NCBI GenBank assembly: GCA_018340805.1
Contig: JACMZG010001908.1
Span: forward strand, 48,753,703 to 48,817,702
Length of the DNA: 64,000 nucleotides
Direction: 5' to 3'
Source of the DNA: Microvelia longipes
Lineage: Eukaryota; Arthropoda; Insecta; Hemiptera; Veliidae
Of the stretch, positions 48,701 through 61,386 are shown piece by piece; position 1 is the stretch's first letter; each line of letters begins with the position of its first letter. The translations under genes were made by a program, and so were the position numbers. A model generated the notes under the pieces. That model saw nothing but the letters and a program-made list of their open reading frames with translations, was not told where the DNA came from and searched no databases.

Positions 48701-50121
48701 AATACTTTACCTACTAGGGAGTTATGGTTCATTTAAATATAATAGTAATAAAGTCAAAACTCTGTAGGAGGAAAAATGAAGGAGTAGAGGTTATAATGTT
48801 GCAGGTTATTAAGTGAATTTCAGGGGTTTCATCTAGTAAACAATGATTTTTGTTGCTTGTTTGTAATAATATTTCCTGAACAATATTATGTATTATACAT
48901 TTTTATATAAAACCTAATGATACAATTTTAAAAAATTATTGGCAACAGTGATATTTGTGATTAATTTTATTTTTTACCTGCTGTTTATAAATCAGTATAA
49001 ACCTTTTTAAATTATTACTAAGCCTGTAAGCAATATAAACTTATATTGCTAAAAAATAATGAATCAGTAAAGATGATAATAATTAAGTCGTTTAGTTTTA
49101 TTAGCTTAACAAATGCAAATGCACTGATCGTAACTCATTTTGTCTATATTTTCCAAAGGAAATGCGCATAATTATCCAGTTGGTTGTACAAAACTATGCT
49201 TCTAAAATTAGAAGTACGCACTATTATTTGCACTAGTTTAAAGCTTAGTTACTTATATTTAAGCTTAGTCAGTTATCTTTAAAGGTTTTAGCGCATTTCC
49301 TTTAGAAAATACAGACAAAATGAGTTACGAGCAGTGCTTAACAATTGAGTAACTGCTTACGTTCTAAAGCATGAACCCGAACCACGCAATGGGCATGGTT
49401 CTTGCATAAGCAAGAAATGGGTTGTTTAGCACGGAAACACGCATTCTACATGAAATTCGCCCGACAGCGGACCACCGCACCGGAATTATTTATTTAGTAG
49501 TTGTAAACTTATTTAATGTAAAAAACTATAAAAATGATCATTCCAACCAGGATTGTTATTAAGCACGGAAACACGCTTCTTAAGGAAATTTGCCTGACAT
49601 GCGGACTACTGCACCAGAATTATTTTCTAGTTGTAAAATTATATTAAGTAAAAAAAACTATACAAAATTATCGACCCTTCCAGGATGTAAACCCAGGTAC
49701 CCTGAGATTGAGTGGTCGTATTGACTCTGGACCACTGGCATTCGACTCAGATGCCCAAAAAACATAATCGACACCCTACTCGAAATTTCATTTTCAAAGG
49801 CCGTAATTTTGGTTTTCTATAATTTGTGTAGTTTTTTCGACTTTTTGGTAACTTAGAGTGGTCACATTGACTTCGGACTGGTTTCATTCGATTCAGCATC
49901 TCAAAAACATAAATATTGACATTTTTCGTGGCAAAAAAATATTAACCCTGAATTTTGCTGATTTTTCAAAACTTTGATGACTCAGCAAACCGGGTTAATG
50001 ACGTCACAAAAACCTGGTTTTCAATAGGGTTCGTGTCCTCCCAAAGGTTGATTTTTGTACCAAGTTTGGTTAAAAAATATTGATCCGTTCGAAAGATAGA
50101 GGGTTTAAAGAAAGTGTCTAG

Positions 50122-50164
<43 letters not shown>

Positions 50165-50176
50165 CACACACACACA

Positions 50177-50232
<56 letters not shown>

Positions 50233-50244
50233 TATATATATTAT

Positions 50245-50275
<31 letters not shown>

Positions 50276-53200
50276 ATTTTTATTTATAAAGTTTCACAAA
50301 ACGTATTTTTTCGTCATTGGGGACCTCTGAAACGGATTTGTGTCGTTGTCCGAGGTTCGAATTCCGCCATGGGGCCTATCCCATTAGCGAATTTTATTCC
50401 CAAAGGAAATTCGCTTAAAAAGAACTTCAAACTTTGGAGATAAAAGTTCTAGTCCCATCCTTTGGTGAGATGGATTTTAGTCCCACCCTTTGAAGAGAAG
50501 GATTTTAGTCCCATCCTTGAGAGAAGTATTTTAGTCCCATCCTTTGGAGAGAAGGATTTTAATCCCATCCTTTAGAGAGAAGGATTTTAATCCCATTCTT
50601 TGGAGAGAAGGATTTTAATCCTATCCTTTGGAGAGAAGGATTTAAATCCCATCCTTTGGAGAGAAGGATTCTAATCCCACACTTTGCAGGGATCAGCTGA
50701 GCTCTATTAAATGGTACCTCTAAGATTTTCATGTTATTTATTATTTTAGGTCTGCCGAAAGCCAGGAAGAGCCATTTGCATGGGAAGCTAGAGAGTTTTT
50801 AAGAAAACGATTAATCGGCCAAAATGTCTGTTGTCTTATTGAGAAAGCTCCGAACAATTCCAGGGAATATGCTATTGTATATCTTGGACCAGGTGAGATT
50901 ATTGTTTTAGCTCACATATACCGTAGGTATATCGCCATTTTACACCCTAACAGTGTCGTTCGATTTTGTGAAAAAAACGTAAAGAAGTTTATTTCTTTTG
51001 TTTGATATTTTTTTATGCAATATTCATTGACTTTTTTCTATTGTGTAATTTTTTGTATTTTAATGAAATCAATTAAGTTCTTGTTAAATAATGTTTTCAC
51101 AAAAATATCAGAAAACAGAATTATCTGTTACAGGTGTTTTTAATACCTGCATTGTTTTTATCAAGTTGTTGGTCTGTTTTTGTGTTTTTACCATGGTAGC
51201 TCCTAGTGTGTTCATGTTAAAGAGACAAAAACTTGTCTCTCAAATGAAACAGTGTATGCATTTTTTGCCAGTCATCTTCATATCTCACTATTTGTAACGT
51301 GACTCATCATACTACAAGTTCTTAATAAGAAGATGAGCTCCTATCAGCTTTTGATAATGTGTTCAGTGTTTCTTCTTACTTATTGACATCAGGCTCTGTT
51401 GCAGTAGTTCTAAGCTCTGTTGACTTTTCCTATAACATAATATAATATATCTTCTATAACTCTTGGTGTTCCTCGTACAACCAACACCTTATACTTCCAA
51501 CCTTGCCATTTGAGGTTTCTACTTGAAACCCAATGGTCAACTTGTACTTGTAAAATCTGTCTTCAAATTTAAAAAAGTTGGGTATGGAGTTCCTCGTAAC
51601 TTTTCCTCACCACATCGGATTTGCTACGCTCATCCTCCCTACTTTGTGCTGACTCTGCTCGTCCTCAGATAGTAATTACATTAGTTTTATTACCATCTAG
51701 GTACTGACCTCACTCGATGCAGCTTAACTTTTATAATCCTACAAAAACCATTAACATACTTAATGTATACAAACAAAACTTAGTTTACTTATTTGTTACG
51801 TAAAGAATTATACGTGTACCATTTTTACTATTGTACCAATTTGAGTTTCTACAGGAAAATTGAAAATTGTGGAGCACTGACCTAAGTAGCGGCTAAGAAA
51901 GTCATACATAAGGATTTTTCTAAGGATCCTAAAGTCAGGGAAGGGTTCCACAAAAACACTTCAAGGTCAGGAGGCAGGTTTAATTGGAATTGGAGAGTTA
52001 GCAACATCAACAACTTATTTTTTTTTAATTTTTAGACCAAAGTGGTGAAAATATGAATGAAGCTCTAGTGAAAGAAGGCTTGGCCAGTGTGAGAGGAGCT
52101 GCCAATTCAGCTGTACCTGATCTTCAAAGACTATTTGAACTTCAAGAACAGGCCAAGAGTCAGAAAAAGGGAAAATGGAACGATTCTGCCAATCAAGATG
52201 TATGTTATATTCTTGTTCATTTATTTTAGCGAGTATGTAAAGAAGAAAATTAGGTTGGAATAGTGGAAGGGGAAGGTGATATTTCTTAAAGGGTTTTTTA
52301 CTGATCATGAATTTATCAACCTCATAAATGTTCCGAACACTTTTGTTAATGACTTAAAAATTCACTAAATCTTTGTAAAGTTGTTGGTTTGGGCTTAAAT
52401 TTAATACAGTATTGCATTGTGAGTTAAACACGCAAAGTAGTTAAATTTCATCATCAGCATTGGTTAGAATTTTATTATTTTACATCATGTATAGCTTTAT
52501 GTAAACACATTGCAGTTTATGTCAAATTATTATTACCATTTATTGCATGAAACATTTTTACAATGATATTCTAAATATACAAAAAAAACACATGCAAATC
52601 AGCAATATTGCTGTGGTTCCTCTGTTAGAGGTTGTTGGAGTTCATGCCAACATATTTTACTTAATTAATCTATTACTAATTATTATTTAATTATTAACAA
52701 GATTATGTGGTTACTTATCATTACTATATACATTCAATGACTGATCCAATTATTATATAATATTACAATAAATTAATAAATTAAGCAAACTTTATTTTAA
52801 TATTAATTATGTTAGTTTGTTAATTAATTAATTATTTATTTTTCATTGATTAATTATTTTACTTTAAATCCATTTTAAATGTCAAATGTATCCATGTATT
52901 TATGTCAAATACATTTGGAAATTTGTTTATATTGCGGGATATGTCAACTGGAAAACTATTAATACCACTAACTGCCACTGTACAACATCATGTGGCGGCG
53001 AAGCCTGGAGATGCTGCTGGAATGTGAAGCGGGCGAGAGCCATTTGTTTTAATAAAAATGGTAGTTTCCATATACTGAAGACAGGGAAAGTGAGTCCAAA
53101 GTAGTGAAAATGATAGTACAAATTCCAATATTGTAAAGAAAAAATGAGGCTTGGAAAACTACATTACATCTTAGAGCATTTGATACTAATATCATTGTTT

Positions 53201-55251
53201 TGGTGATGTTTTTTTTAACAGTCCAAGAGTCCTTCAAACCAAATATTTCTGAAAATATACCTTAAATTATTAAGAAAAACATAGTCTGCCTATCCAGAGT
53301 AGAGCCCTTCATATGATCAGGCTTGTTCAAAATATTGTAAAATCGCACATATTTCAGTTTTCTTGAAATAAGTGGCTTCCTGTGGGTCGAGTGCAAAACA
53401 TGAAGAGAACATTTTTTAAAGGTGATAAAATGTTCTATAAGACGAGTGTTTAATCATCAAAATCAGATGACTGCAACCAAAGTTATGGCTCTTTCAAAAA
53501 CACAAAACCATTAACAAAAAATGGTTAATTTATGCAGTCAGCAAATTTCTTTGAAAAAATATTGGCTTTTTGTTTATTTTTTTTTGGCCATTTAACACAT
53601 GTCATAACTTAACTTTTATTTATCCGATTTTGACGAAAAACACTCCTTTTATAGAAAATTGTATCAGCTTTATAAAAAGTTCTCTTCATGTTTTGCACTT
53701 GACTTACAGAACTGGAATTTCTGCGATTTTATAATATTTTGAGCAAGCGCATTCATATGAAGGGCTCCACTCTAGATAGGCAGACTATGCTTTTTCTTCA
53801 CAATTAAAGGTATATTTTCAGAAAAATTTGGTTTGAAGTAGTACAAAATGAGTCACATTTTTTAGGCCTGGCTCTTCAACTATAAGTTATTGCTAGACTT
53901 ACATCGTAGAATTTTGTTGAAACCCACAACCAACAAGCATTTTTAACTAAAATGCGTGGTTACGTCTAACATAAGCTTTGTGAAAAATTACCAGATGATA
54001 TTGATGTCAAATTTCTTAGATTTTTGTAAACAATCTATATTATAGAATGCTCTTATGTATCTTCTAAAAGTTACCAAAAGTGGTAAAACTTTTCTATATT
54101 TGGGTAATTATGTTACTAAAATACATCAATACATCACATCACCAGGTACCTGACATCACATTATTAATCTTACAAAAAATATAATGCTATTTAAACTCAC
54201 GATACCTTAATTGACTTGTGGATAAGGAGGGGGGTAGAGAACTTTTTTCAAAAGTCTAGGTCCATGTTTTCTGGATATTTTTAAGGATTTAATATTGCTT
54301 CACTTGAATTTGTTGGATTTGGTACGTTACTTTTTTTTGTATTTACTCTGTGTTTTTAGGAGTTCAAAAGGAAAATCCACTGGACTGTTGAGAATCCCAT
54401 GTCGTTTGTTGATAAAATGGAAGGTAAGCCCATCAAAGCAGTGATTGAACATGTTCGTGACGGTTCAACACTTCGCGCTTTCTTGATTCAACCTCCTGAT
54501 TTCACCTACATTACCCTCATGATGTCCGGCATCAGAAGCCCTCAGTTCAAGTTAGATGCCGACGGCAAACCTGATCCTCATAGTAAAGTGGAGTATTGCG
54601 ATGAAGCCAGATTTTTTACCGAATCTCGTCTTTTACAACAAGATGTTGAAGTTATTTTGGAATCATTCAATGCTCCTAATTTTGTTGGATCCATCGTACA
54701 TCCTGTAAGTTTAAACAAAATAACAAGTACTAATTAAATTTGAGAGTAAAATGTTTTGTAAACATTTACAGTGGACTGATCAGTTTCAATAAATTTCCTA
54801 ATTAAGTGAGTGGTATAGTCTTAGTATTTTGACCGGGAATTCTGTTCGGAGTGAATCTATTTCGGAGTTAAATAGTTAATAGGTTAGGTTTATAAACCTG
54901 GGGTTTTATTTATTTTTTTATTTTATTTTCCTTATCTAGTAATTTTATGGGATCTAAAATATTTTAGGCGAAGCTTTTCGGTTATCAGTTAAAAAGATTT
55001 GAAGTGAAAAAGTTTTAATTGATAGTTGTTTACCTTACTTTCCGTTCAATTTATAAAAGTATTACAAGTTTCACATTCACATTATAAAAGTATTGGTTGT
55101 CTATGTAAGTTGTTTTGTTTATTTTCTTTTATTAGTATGTGCTAACTTTAATTTAAAAAAATGCATCAATAGTGCTTTTGTTTTTTCTCTTATTGTATGT
55201 ATACAGCCCAAAATCGGATTCACACGTCCCAACTATAAGAAGATATATATA

Positions 55252-55307
<56 letters not shown>

Positions 55308-58300
55308 ATATACGTACTTAATTTGAACAAAAATAATTTAAAATTAGCCATTATGGACAAGATTTTTTTTTACAAAAGAGTGCAGAATAATAAAATAATA
55401 ACTATTTCCCCAAATTCTAAACAATGAAACGTAATAAAACGACAATCAATTAAAACTTTATTCTTTCACTGATATCAGAACGGCTTTGCATAAAACATTT
55501 CAGATCCTGTAAAATTACTAGATAAAGAAAATATAAAATCCCAGGTTAATATAACAATTTTGAGCATTGCAGGCTTAAAAATAACCTGCAAGACTGTAAA
55601 AACTACTACTAAAACTACTAGACAGTATAAATAAAACTGGGGTTTGGACATTGTTAGTTTTAGTCAAGATGATAAGAATTTATAAGGTGATTCAATTCAA
55701 TGTAAACTAATGAATCAGTCATTATGAGTTTATAACCTGACTTTTTTATGAATGGCATGACGTCATTGCAGGAATCGATATAGGTGACTTACAATGAAAA
55801 TTATGAATAATTATCAATTGTAATAGATTATTCAGTGTTCTATTATCTTTTGTGTAGAACTCCATACTGACTAGGTTAAGAAAAAGACTTTAGTTCTACA
55901 AATACATTATAAAATGCACGTCATCTTCAGGCAAAAATCACTAATAACTAAATACTAAAATATGAATTAAACACTAAAATATAAGTCCAAAAATTGCACA
56001 CAACTAGGAGGAGATCACTTGTGGAGTTGTGTTTGGCTTGGCTTGGGTTGTAGGGTGGGGACTTCAGAGTCAGGTTATGCTATTGCTCATCTGATTAAAT
56101 CAATTGTAAACAAAATAAGCCAAAGATTTGAGAGAAAAATCTGAAATTATTTACTAGCATAAGATTGATTAATTTACTTACAAATAAGTTATTTTTAATC
56201 AAAATTTTAATAAAATTAACTCATTTTTATAATTAAGTAGTTGTTTATATTAAATTTGTATTAGAAAAAAATCTGCCAAATATCCATGAGCCTTGATAGC
56301 GTTGTGGATACCCACTTGCTGTTAATACAGGAGATTATGGGTTCAAGCCTTAGGTCCTCGGATTAATTTTTACTAAAAAAAATTTAATTATTTTAAAAAT
56401 TAATTAAAATTATTCAATACCATGAAAAGTATTGTGTCTGCACTGGACATCTGAATCCAAGATTTACCTCCTCAACTTAGTTTTCTCAAAGTTGTCTGTA
56501 TGTGTGAGAGTGCATTACCATCGTGTAGCTCTTACAGCATTTATAATGGAGAGTTGAAACTTAGTACAAAAATCAATCTTAAAAGTTAAGTTGTACCTAT
56601 TGGTAAGTAATGTTTTTGACATCATTAACTGGCTATAATTTCAAAAATTCATAAAACGCTGGAACATTTTTTTGAACTATTTGTTCGAAAACCAGTCAGA
56701 TACAAATAGAAATATTTATAAGATCAAAAATAAATTAAAAAATTAGTTCATCCAGGCCAGTATTCGAACCACCAACCTTCAGGACTCCTATCAACAGGTT
56801 TAACCACACAGCCAAGGAGCTCATGAACGCAGGGTGGCAATAATTGATAGATAACCTTGCAAAACTGCATTCTCTAGGTTAATCATAAAAACCAGTTATT
56901 TAATCCAAACATATCTAAATAAATATTGACTTGTTAAAACTCAATGATTTTTAATTTGTAATATTTTTTTTTCTTTTTTAAGTATTAGAGCTCTAATTTG
57001 TTAGTATTATAATGTAAGTTGTCTATAGTTATTCCTGCAATGATGTCACTTGCGGACTATAACCTAACATGTCAAAAAAAAATGTTTTCATTCATAAAAA
57101 CCCTCCAATTGAATCACTTTAAAAAATCATAAGCTCGAGTTTTATCATTGGCCTTGAGATTAAGGTTTGAAATGAACCAATCAACTTTGTAACCCAAGTG
57201 ACGTAATAGCTTTTGCGCTAATCTTAGTTCTTTAAATATGATATTTTTATTTTTTCAGTGAAATACATTTTTTATCTCGATTTATCTCGATTTACAAAAC
57301 AAAAAACCATAGGTTAAAATTATAAATTCTTCCTCATTCTGGACTATAACCTAACATGGCAAAAAAATTGATTCCATTCATAAAAACTCTCTAATTAAAT
57401 CATCTTAAAAATTCTAATCAGCTTGTCATACCTCAATGAATTTTTATTAAAACCATGGAAACTAATGTTGATGTTAAAAAACAAACAAAACAATTATTTT
57501 TCTTTCTGTCATAATTTCTGTACAAATTAATGTCAGGATTGTTAAATATTTTCTGTTTACATTTAAGTAAGTCATTTTATAACAAGTAATTTATTATTGG
57601 TAACTAAAATACTGTGACAGACAGTATTTTACTGTAAATTACTGGCACATGCCTGTAATTTTCATATTATTTGCCTTTTGAAAATTTTACTTTAAAAATT
57701 GTAATGGTAATACATTCTAATATGAATAATTTATTATTTATGAAATAAATAACAAATAGCATTTATTGGCCATATGTATAAAACTGTAAAGATTTAGTGG
57801 TATAAAAATGAGGGGTCGGCTTAGAGACAGTGTTCTGACTATCACCCTTTACACGGCCCTCATACAATTTTTTCTCTTTAGTTCTTCCGAATATTCGCAT
57901 TGCAGTGCTAGTTCTCCCTATATTATTTTAATTTTCACCAACTATAATAACCTGTTCAAGCGGCTTTTTTTTAATTTTGTTTATGTGTTAAAAATGGTGC
58001 TCTTTGTTAACTGTTGCTTAGCAACGGATAAAAATCAACAAAGCAGGATATAGGAACAACTAACTCTGACTTGCAGGATAGTAGTTGAACTAGATTCCCC
58101 CTTAAAAGCTGGTCCATCTCACCCATAAGGAAAAAAGTGGGAGCTGGATCACTGTCTCTACTGCTGATCCCTTATTTTTACATCACTTTAAGTAAAGAGT
58201 TTTTTTACTAACCAAAACATTATAACTCTTTACTGTTTTTTAAATAAACAATATTGTGTAATAAATTGTTCACCCAAGTATAGCATTTCATTACAAAAAC

Positions 58301-59774
58301 CTTTTAAAATACATGCAACATGCCATCTGTTGAATTATAATATAGTTATTATAATATTTTTTATTTAATCTGAATATTTTTTTTTGTAATTTTTGGGAAA
58401 TATTAATATGTATGAGGCTACTATAGTAAGAGACTCAAACTTAAATTTTAGCTTTAGAAAAAAGTGGGGCATTCCTCCAAGCTGTGATTCCTTGTACATT
58501 GGTTAGATTCCTTCTTTTCAAATACTTTTTTCACAATTTGCTTTATTATTTTTATGATTAAATATGTTTTGTAGAAAGGAAATATTGCTGAAGAACTACT
58601 GAAAGCAGGTTTAGCTCGATGTGTTGATTGGTCTATAGCAAAAATGAAGAAATCTGATGTAGAGAGACTTCGTATCGCTGAAAAAAGTGCCAAGGAAAAG
58701 AAACTCAAATTGTGGAAGGACTGGAAACCACCACCACCAGTTAGTGTTTTATTTGTATTTAAAAATATCTAGATTTAATTTTATAATAATAACAATTAGA
58801 ACGTTCACACAATGCCCGTTTAGGGAGGTCCGATGTGCCTTGCGCTCCTACAGTTCCGTGTATCTCACACAATGCCCGTTTAGATCCTTGCAGAAAATCA
58901 GCTCAGGTAGTCATGGCAACCATTAAACTAACAAGTTATCTCAAGTTGGTGCAAGTTTTCATTTTCTATTCAATTCAAAAAACACTTCATTGCCAATATT
59001 AATAACATAAAATAAGTCATAAAATCCACAGTAATCCCATAAGGTCCATATGGACTTGTATTTTGAGATTGATTATAGCGGAAGAAAAAAAAATATATAT
59101 GTAATATTAGAACAAAATAGACAAAAATCTAGGTAAAAAAACAAATAATCTAAAGCTACAGTCCTTAAAGATAAAAAAATCAACACATAAATAAAACATT
59201 AAAAAAATACATAAAATTTACTAAAAAAAATCAAATATGAATGATTGATTCAATATGTGAACAATAATCTTCTATAAACTAAGAAGGTAACCTGGAATGA
59301 GAACCCTAGACCTTGGGTGGAGTCTTAGGTTAAAATATCAATGCGTTAGCAACCTCCACTGTGCATCAATAATAAAATAATCCCCAATAATAGGTAATTT
59401 TTTTAAATAACCTGTTTTTGACAAATATTTTCAATATTTCTAGTGAAGGTACTGCTTTCGCCAGAATTAATTATATTGTTACCAACCTTAAGTGTGACAA
59501 AAATGTTCACTTGAGTTTATTTCTTGGATCAGGGTGGTGAGGGAGGTGGGATTTTCTTGGCGTATTTATTACTCCTGTTTCACTTATAAATTCTGTTATT
59601 GGTTGGTTTATTTGATGTATTGTAATTTTTATTTAAATTTTAGATTTCTGACAAGGAATTTGTTGGAACTGTGATTGAAGTAATAAATGGTGATGCCCTT
59701 CAAGTTAAACTTCCAAATGGAAACCCTAAGAAAATTTTCCTTGCCAGTATTCGACCTCCAAGACCTTCTGCAGA
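45742..59774 (+). CDS. Tudor-SN: Tudor-SN (SND1), 5' seven exons; gene continues
   Basis: A multifunctional RNA-binding nuclease-fold protein: RISC and stress-granule component, transcription coactivator and splicing helper. Exons: 45742-45798, 48433-48548, 50750-50892, 52036-52199, 54360-54704, 58575-58739, 59644-59774. They give 1121 nt (373 codons plus 2 nt) with matched phases and GT/AG borders. The start [20 protein letters not shown] is the first ATG after the in-frame region. Repeat SN1 covers about residues 15-160 ([38 protein letters not shown]). SN2 is about 175-330 ([47 protein letters not shown]). SN3 begins in exon 7 ([20 protein letters not shown]). The rest of SN3, SN4, the Tudor domain and SN5 (about 900 aa in total in the family) lie beyond 64000. 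No further exon was found in 59775-64000. Confidence 0.96.
46729..47167. mobile_element. hAT-like MITE (family CAAAGAGACT), copy 3
   Basis: Termini caaagagacttatacttaga and taagtattaatctctttg are inverted. Flanks GCATGAAC (46721-46728) and GCATAAAC (47168-47175) form an 8-bp duplication with one change. It lies in Tudor-SN intron 1. Confidence 0.85.
47246..47335 (+). repeat. 22-bp tandem repeat, about 4 units
   Basis: The unit is attgcaaccccctcctacat plus tt, repeated with small changes, in Tudor-SN intron 1. It is C-rich on this strand. Confidence 0.75.
48082..48120. repeat. Perfect short hairpin in Tudor-SN intron 1
   Basis: tatcttcaaaacttata and tataagttttgaagata are exact complements around a 4-nt spacer (atac). 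The repeated tactata sequence around it suggests a chance or slipped origin. Confidence 0.6.
49128..50420 (-). repeat. Composite repeat C, copy 2 (inverted)
   Basis: This has the same blocks as 10566-11590 in reverse: foldback unit 49128-49330 (arms with aaaggaaatgcgc / gcgcatttccttt), tRNA-like blocks, the gggttaatgacgtcacaaaa / gtaccaagtttggtt module (49985-50075), (TA)n and (CA)n (50126-50277), and a B-box-like ggttcgaattcc near 50355. It fills much of Tudor-SN intron 2. Confidence 0.6.
50126..50277. repeat. (TA)n with a short (CA)n
   Basis: Simple-sequence tract within composite repeat C, the counterpart of 10661-10910. Confidence 0.9.
50446..50690 (+). repeat. 28-bp minisatellite, about 9 units
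   Basis: The unit is atcctttggagagaaggatt plus ttaatccc; equivalent points at 50535 and 50563 give 28 bp. It ends about 60 bp before Tudor-SN exon 3. The G-rich and C-rich halves of each unit can pair with each other (atcc...ggat). Confidence 0.85.
51575..51770 (-). mobile_element. SINE with 5S rRNA-like head
   Basis: Read on the minus strand, the head (tgtaggattataaaagttaa, gctgcatcgagtgaggtcag, tacctagatgg) and the body (ctgaggacgagcagagtcag, gatgtggtgaggaaaagtta) match the other copies. It lies in Tudor-SN intron 3. Confidence 0.7.
53233..53837. mobile_element. Foldback MITE with arms of about 250 bp
   Basis: Ends ttcaaaccaaatatttctga and its counterpart aaaatttggtttgaa are inverted. The pairing goes on inwards (agtctgcctatccagagtag, gtgcaaaacatgaagagaac, agtgttt...tcaaaatc) to about 53480 and 53625. 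No target duplication was resolved. It lies in Tudor-SN intron 4. Confidence 0.75.
55245..55530 (+). repeat. (TA)n followed by dispersed repeat D, copy 1
   Basis: (TA)n at 55246-55311 leads into cgtacttaatttgaacaaaa ... tttacaaaagagtgcagaat ... cagatcctgtaaaattac. From 55312 it is matched by 61161-61386 in the same orientation. Tudor-SN intron 5. Confidence 0.65.
56285..56375 (+). mobile_element. tRNA-like SINE head, degraded
   Basis: ttgatagcgttgtggata resembles a D arm/A box, ctgttaa an anticodon loop, and gggttcaagcctta a T arm/B box. The stems do not pair well, so this is not a tRNA gene. A T/A-rich tail follows. Confidence 0.45.
56752..56838 (-). mobile_element. tRNA-like SINE head, degraded, opposite strand
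   Basis: On the minus strand: gagctccttggctgtgtggt, taaacctgttgatagg, ggtggttcgaatactggcct. The A-box and B-box positions match those of 56285-56375 in reverse, so the two heads face each other about 380 bp apart in Tudor-SN intron 5. Confidence 0.45.
57811..58172. mobile_element. Probable MITE, 362 bp
   Basis: Ends aggggtcggcttagagacag and (inwards from the right) agggatcagcagtagagaca are inverted over about 22 bp. No target duplication was made out. Tudor-SN intron 5, about 400 bp before exon 6. Confidence 0.5.
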
Positions 59775-60000
59775 GTAAGTTAAAGAATAACTAAGAAAAC
59801 TTGTGAGTTATAACTGTTCACAGTCAGTTGAATAAACACTTAAGGTATAAAGTCAGGGCTAACTGTTCCGTGTCTGAGGATAGCGGGGAGGCAGACTGTC
59901 ACCTGCTTGTTTACACTTCTTTCAGTACCTGCTTATATGGGGTTGGCCTCTCTAATGAAGAGAATGTTTCTTCCCTAATAATTCAGGAACCTAGGGGTGA

Positions 60001-60475
60001 TTTTTCGTAACATTTTTGAACCATTGGGCCTCTAGTAATAATATCTCTATAGAGTTATCTACATAGAATGATAAGATCTTTTGTATCTTCTTGAAACATT
60101 ATCGACCAACATTGAGGTATTATTACTATAGAGGCCCTATTGGTTGAATTTTAGAACATTGAAAAAATTATCTGGACACCTTTATTGATATTATCAAATA
60201 AACAGTACAACATTACAATAACTTGAGTTATAAAATAGAACGTAAAAATATAAAAACACGTACTGACAAGTATTGGTTTATTATAACCTTACCACACACT
60301 TGCAGGAGGTTATAGTAGTCTACACATAGCCCCAAAAAGATTATTCAAAGCCTTTAAATTTATTGAGATAGGGTATGCCCTCACTCTAGTAATATATCCC
60401 TATGTCTGGGAAGATGTTTCAAGCCTCTCAATGTATTAAGCTAGGGTATGCCTCCTCTAGTAATGTACCTCTATG
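60001..60475. repeat. Clustered pieces of MITE family A
   Basis: Four end-like segments are seen: accattgggcctctagtaat (60022), attactatagaggccctatt (60123), tcactctagtaatatatccc (60382) and tcctctagtaatgtacctct (60453). The piece 60116-60400 has both ends and is a near-complete copy; the others are partial. They lie in Tudor-SN intron 7. Confidence 0.6.
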
Positions 60476-61160
60476 TTGTCCAATCACTTTTGAGTATGTA
60501 ATGAGGAAGATGCATGGTTGCCAAATATACTTTTATTTAAAAGTATACTACATTTCAAAAATGCACTTGCAAATTTTTTTAAAATGTTCCAATTAATTTT
60601 AATTTATTTTTAAAATATACTGTTCTTGTTGGGGTATGTTGTTCAAGGCAGGACAGGTATCGCAACACAGCGGGTTTATTTAGAACTATTCATGGTTCTA
60701 TTTGTTGCTTAAAGTACCTTTTATTTGCAGACTCCTAGCTGCTTTATACTATTGCCAAACAGCTTCACAGTTTTTTAAGTTCTGGCGGGTAATCACTTTT
60801 ATCACATGTGATAACAATAATCGATGTATTTTATCTTTTTAATCATAATATTTTCATTATATTATAATTATATTTATACTATTTTAAATTATTAAAACAA
60901 AATTATTAGTGGTAATTTTTGTGTTTTAAAATGTTTTGTGCATATAATAAACTATCAGTGATAAATTTTCAAGTGATTGTTGTTCACCTTTGATTTTGTT
61001 TAATGTATGCAATGATTACATTGAATTTGAAAAAATAGTCATTCTTTTAATAATATGTACTTGAAAAAGGAACAATAATAGAGCTCTTCTTTTAGGTATC
61101 TCACAACGTTAGTTGTGTCACAAGTGATCTCTTAAAGTCTCAAATATAAGATGATATTTG

Positions 61161-61386
61161 TACGTACTTAATTTGAACAAAAATAATTCAAAACTAGTAA
61201 TCATCCACGTGATGTTTTACAAAAGAGTGCAGATTAATAAAATAATAATTATTTACGTAAATTCTAAGCAATAATTTGAACGAAACGTAAGGTAAACAAC
61301 AATCAATTGAAACTAATTTTCTTCCATGATATCCAAACGGCATTGCCAAAAAAATTGTAGATCCCGTAAAATTATTAGACAAATAG
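61161..61386 (+). repeat. Dispersed repeat D, copy 2, cut by the 2.2-kb element
   Basis: It matches 55312-55535 from cgtacttaatttgaacaaaa to gtaaaattattagacaaa, then stops at the TA where the element at 61387 begins. Confidence 0.65.

Noticed and set aside
52886..53104. 72-codon Cys/Trp-rich frame in Tudor-SN intron 4
   Set aside because: Possible transposon remnant, but no motif or second copy in the window supports it.
54399..54737. 112-codon frame as a separate gene
   Set aside because: It is exon 5 of Tudor-SN plus read-through into the intron.
59828..60010. 60-codon frame after Tudor-SN exon 7 as exon 8
   Set aside because: It does not match the expected SN3 continuation and has no acceptor in the right phase.
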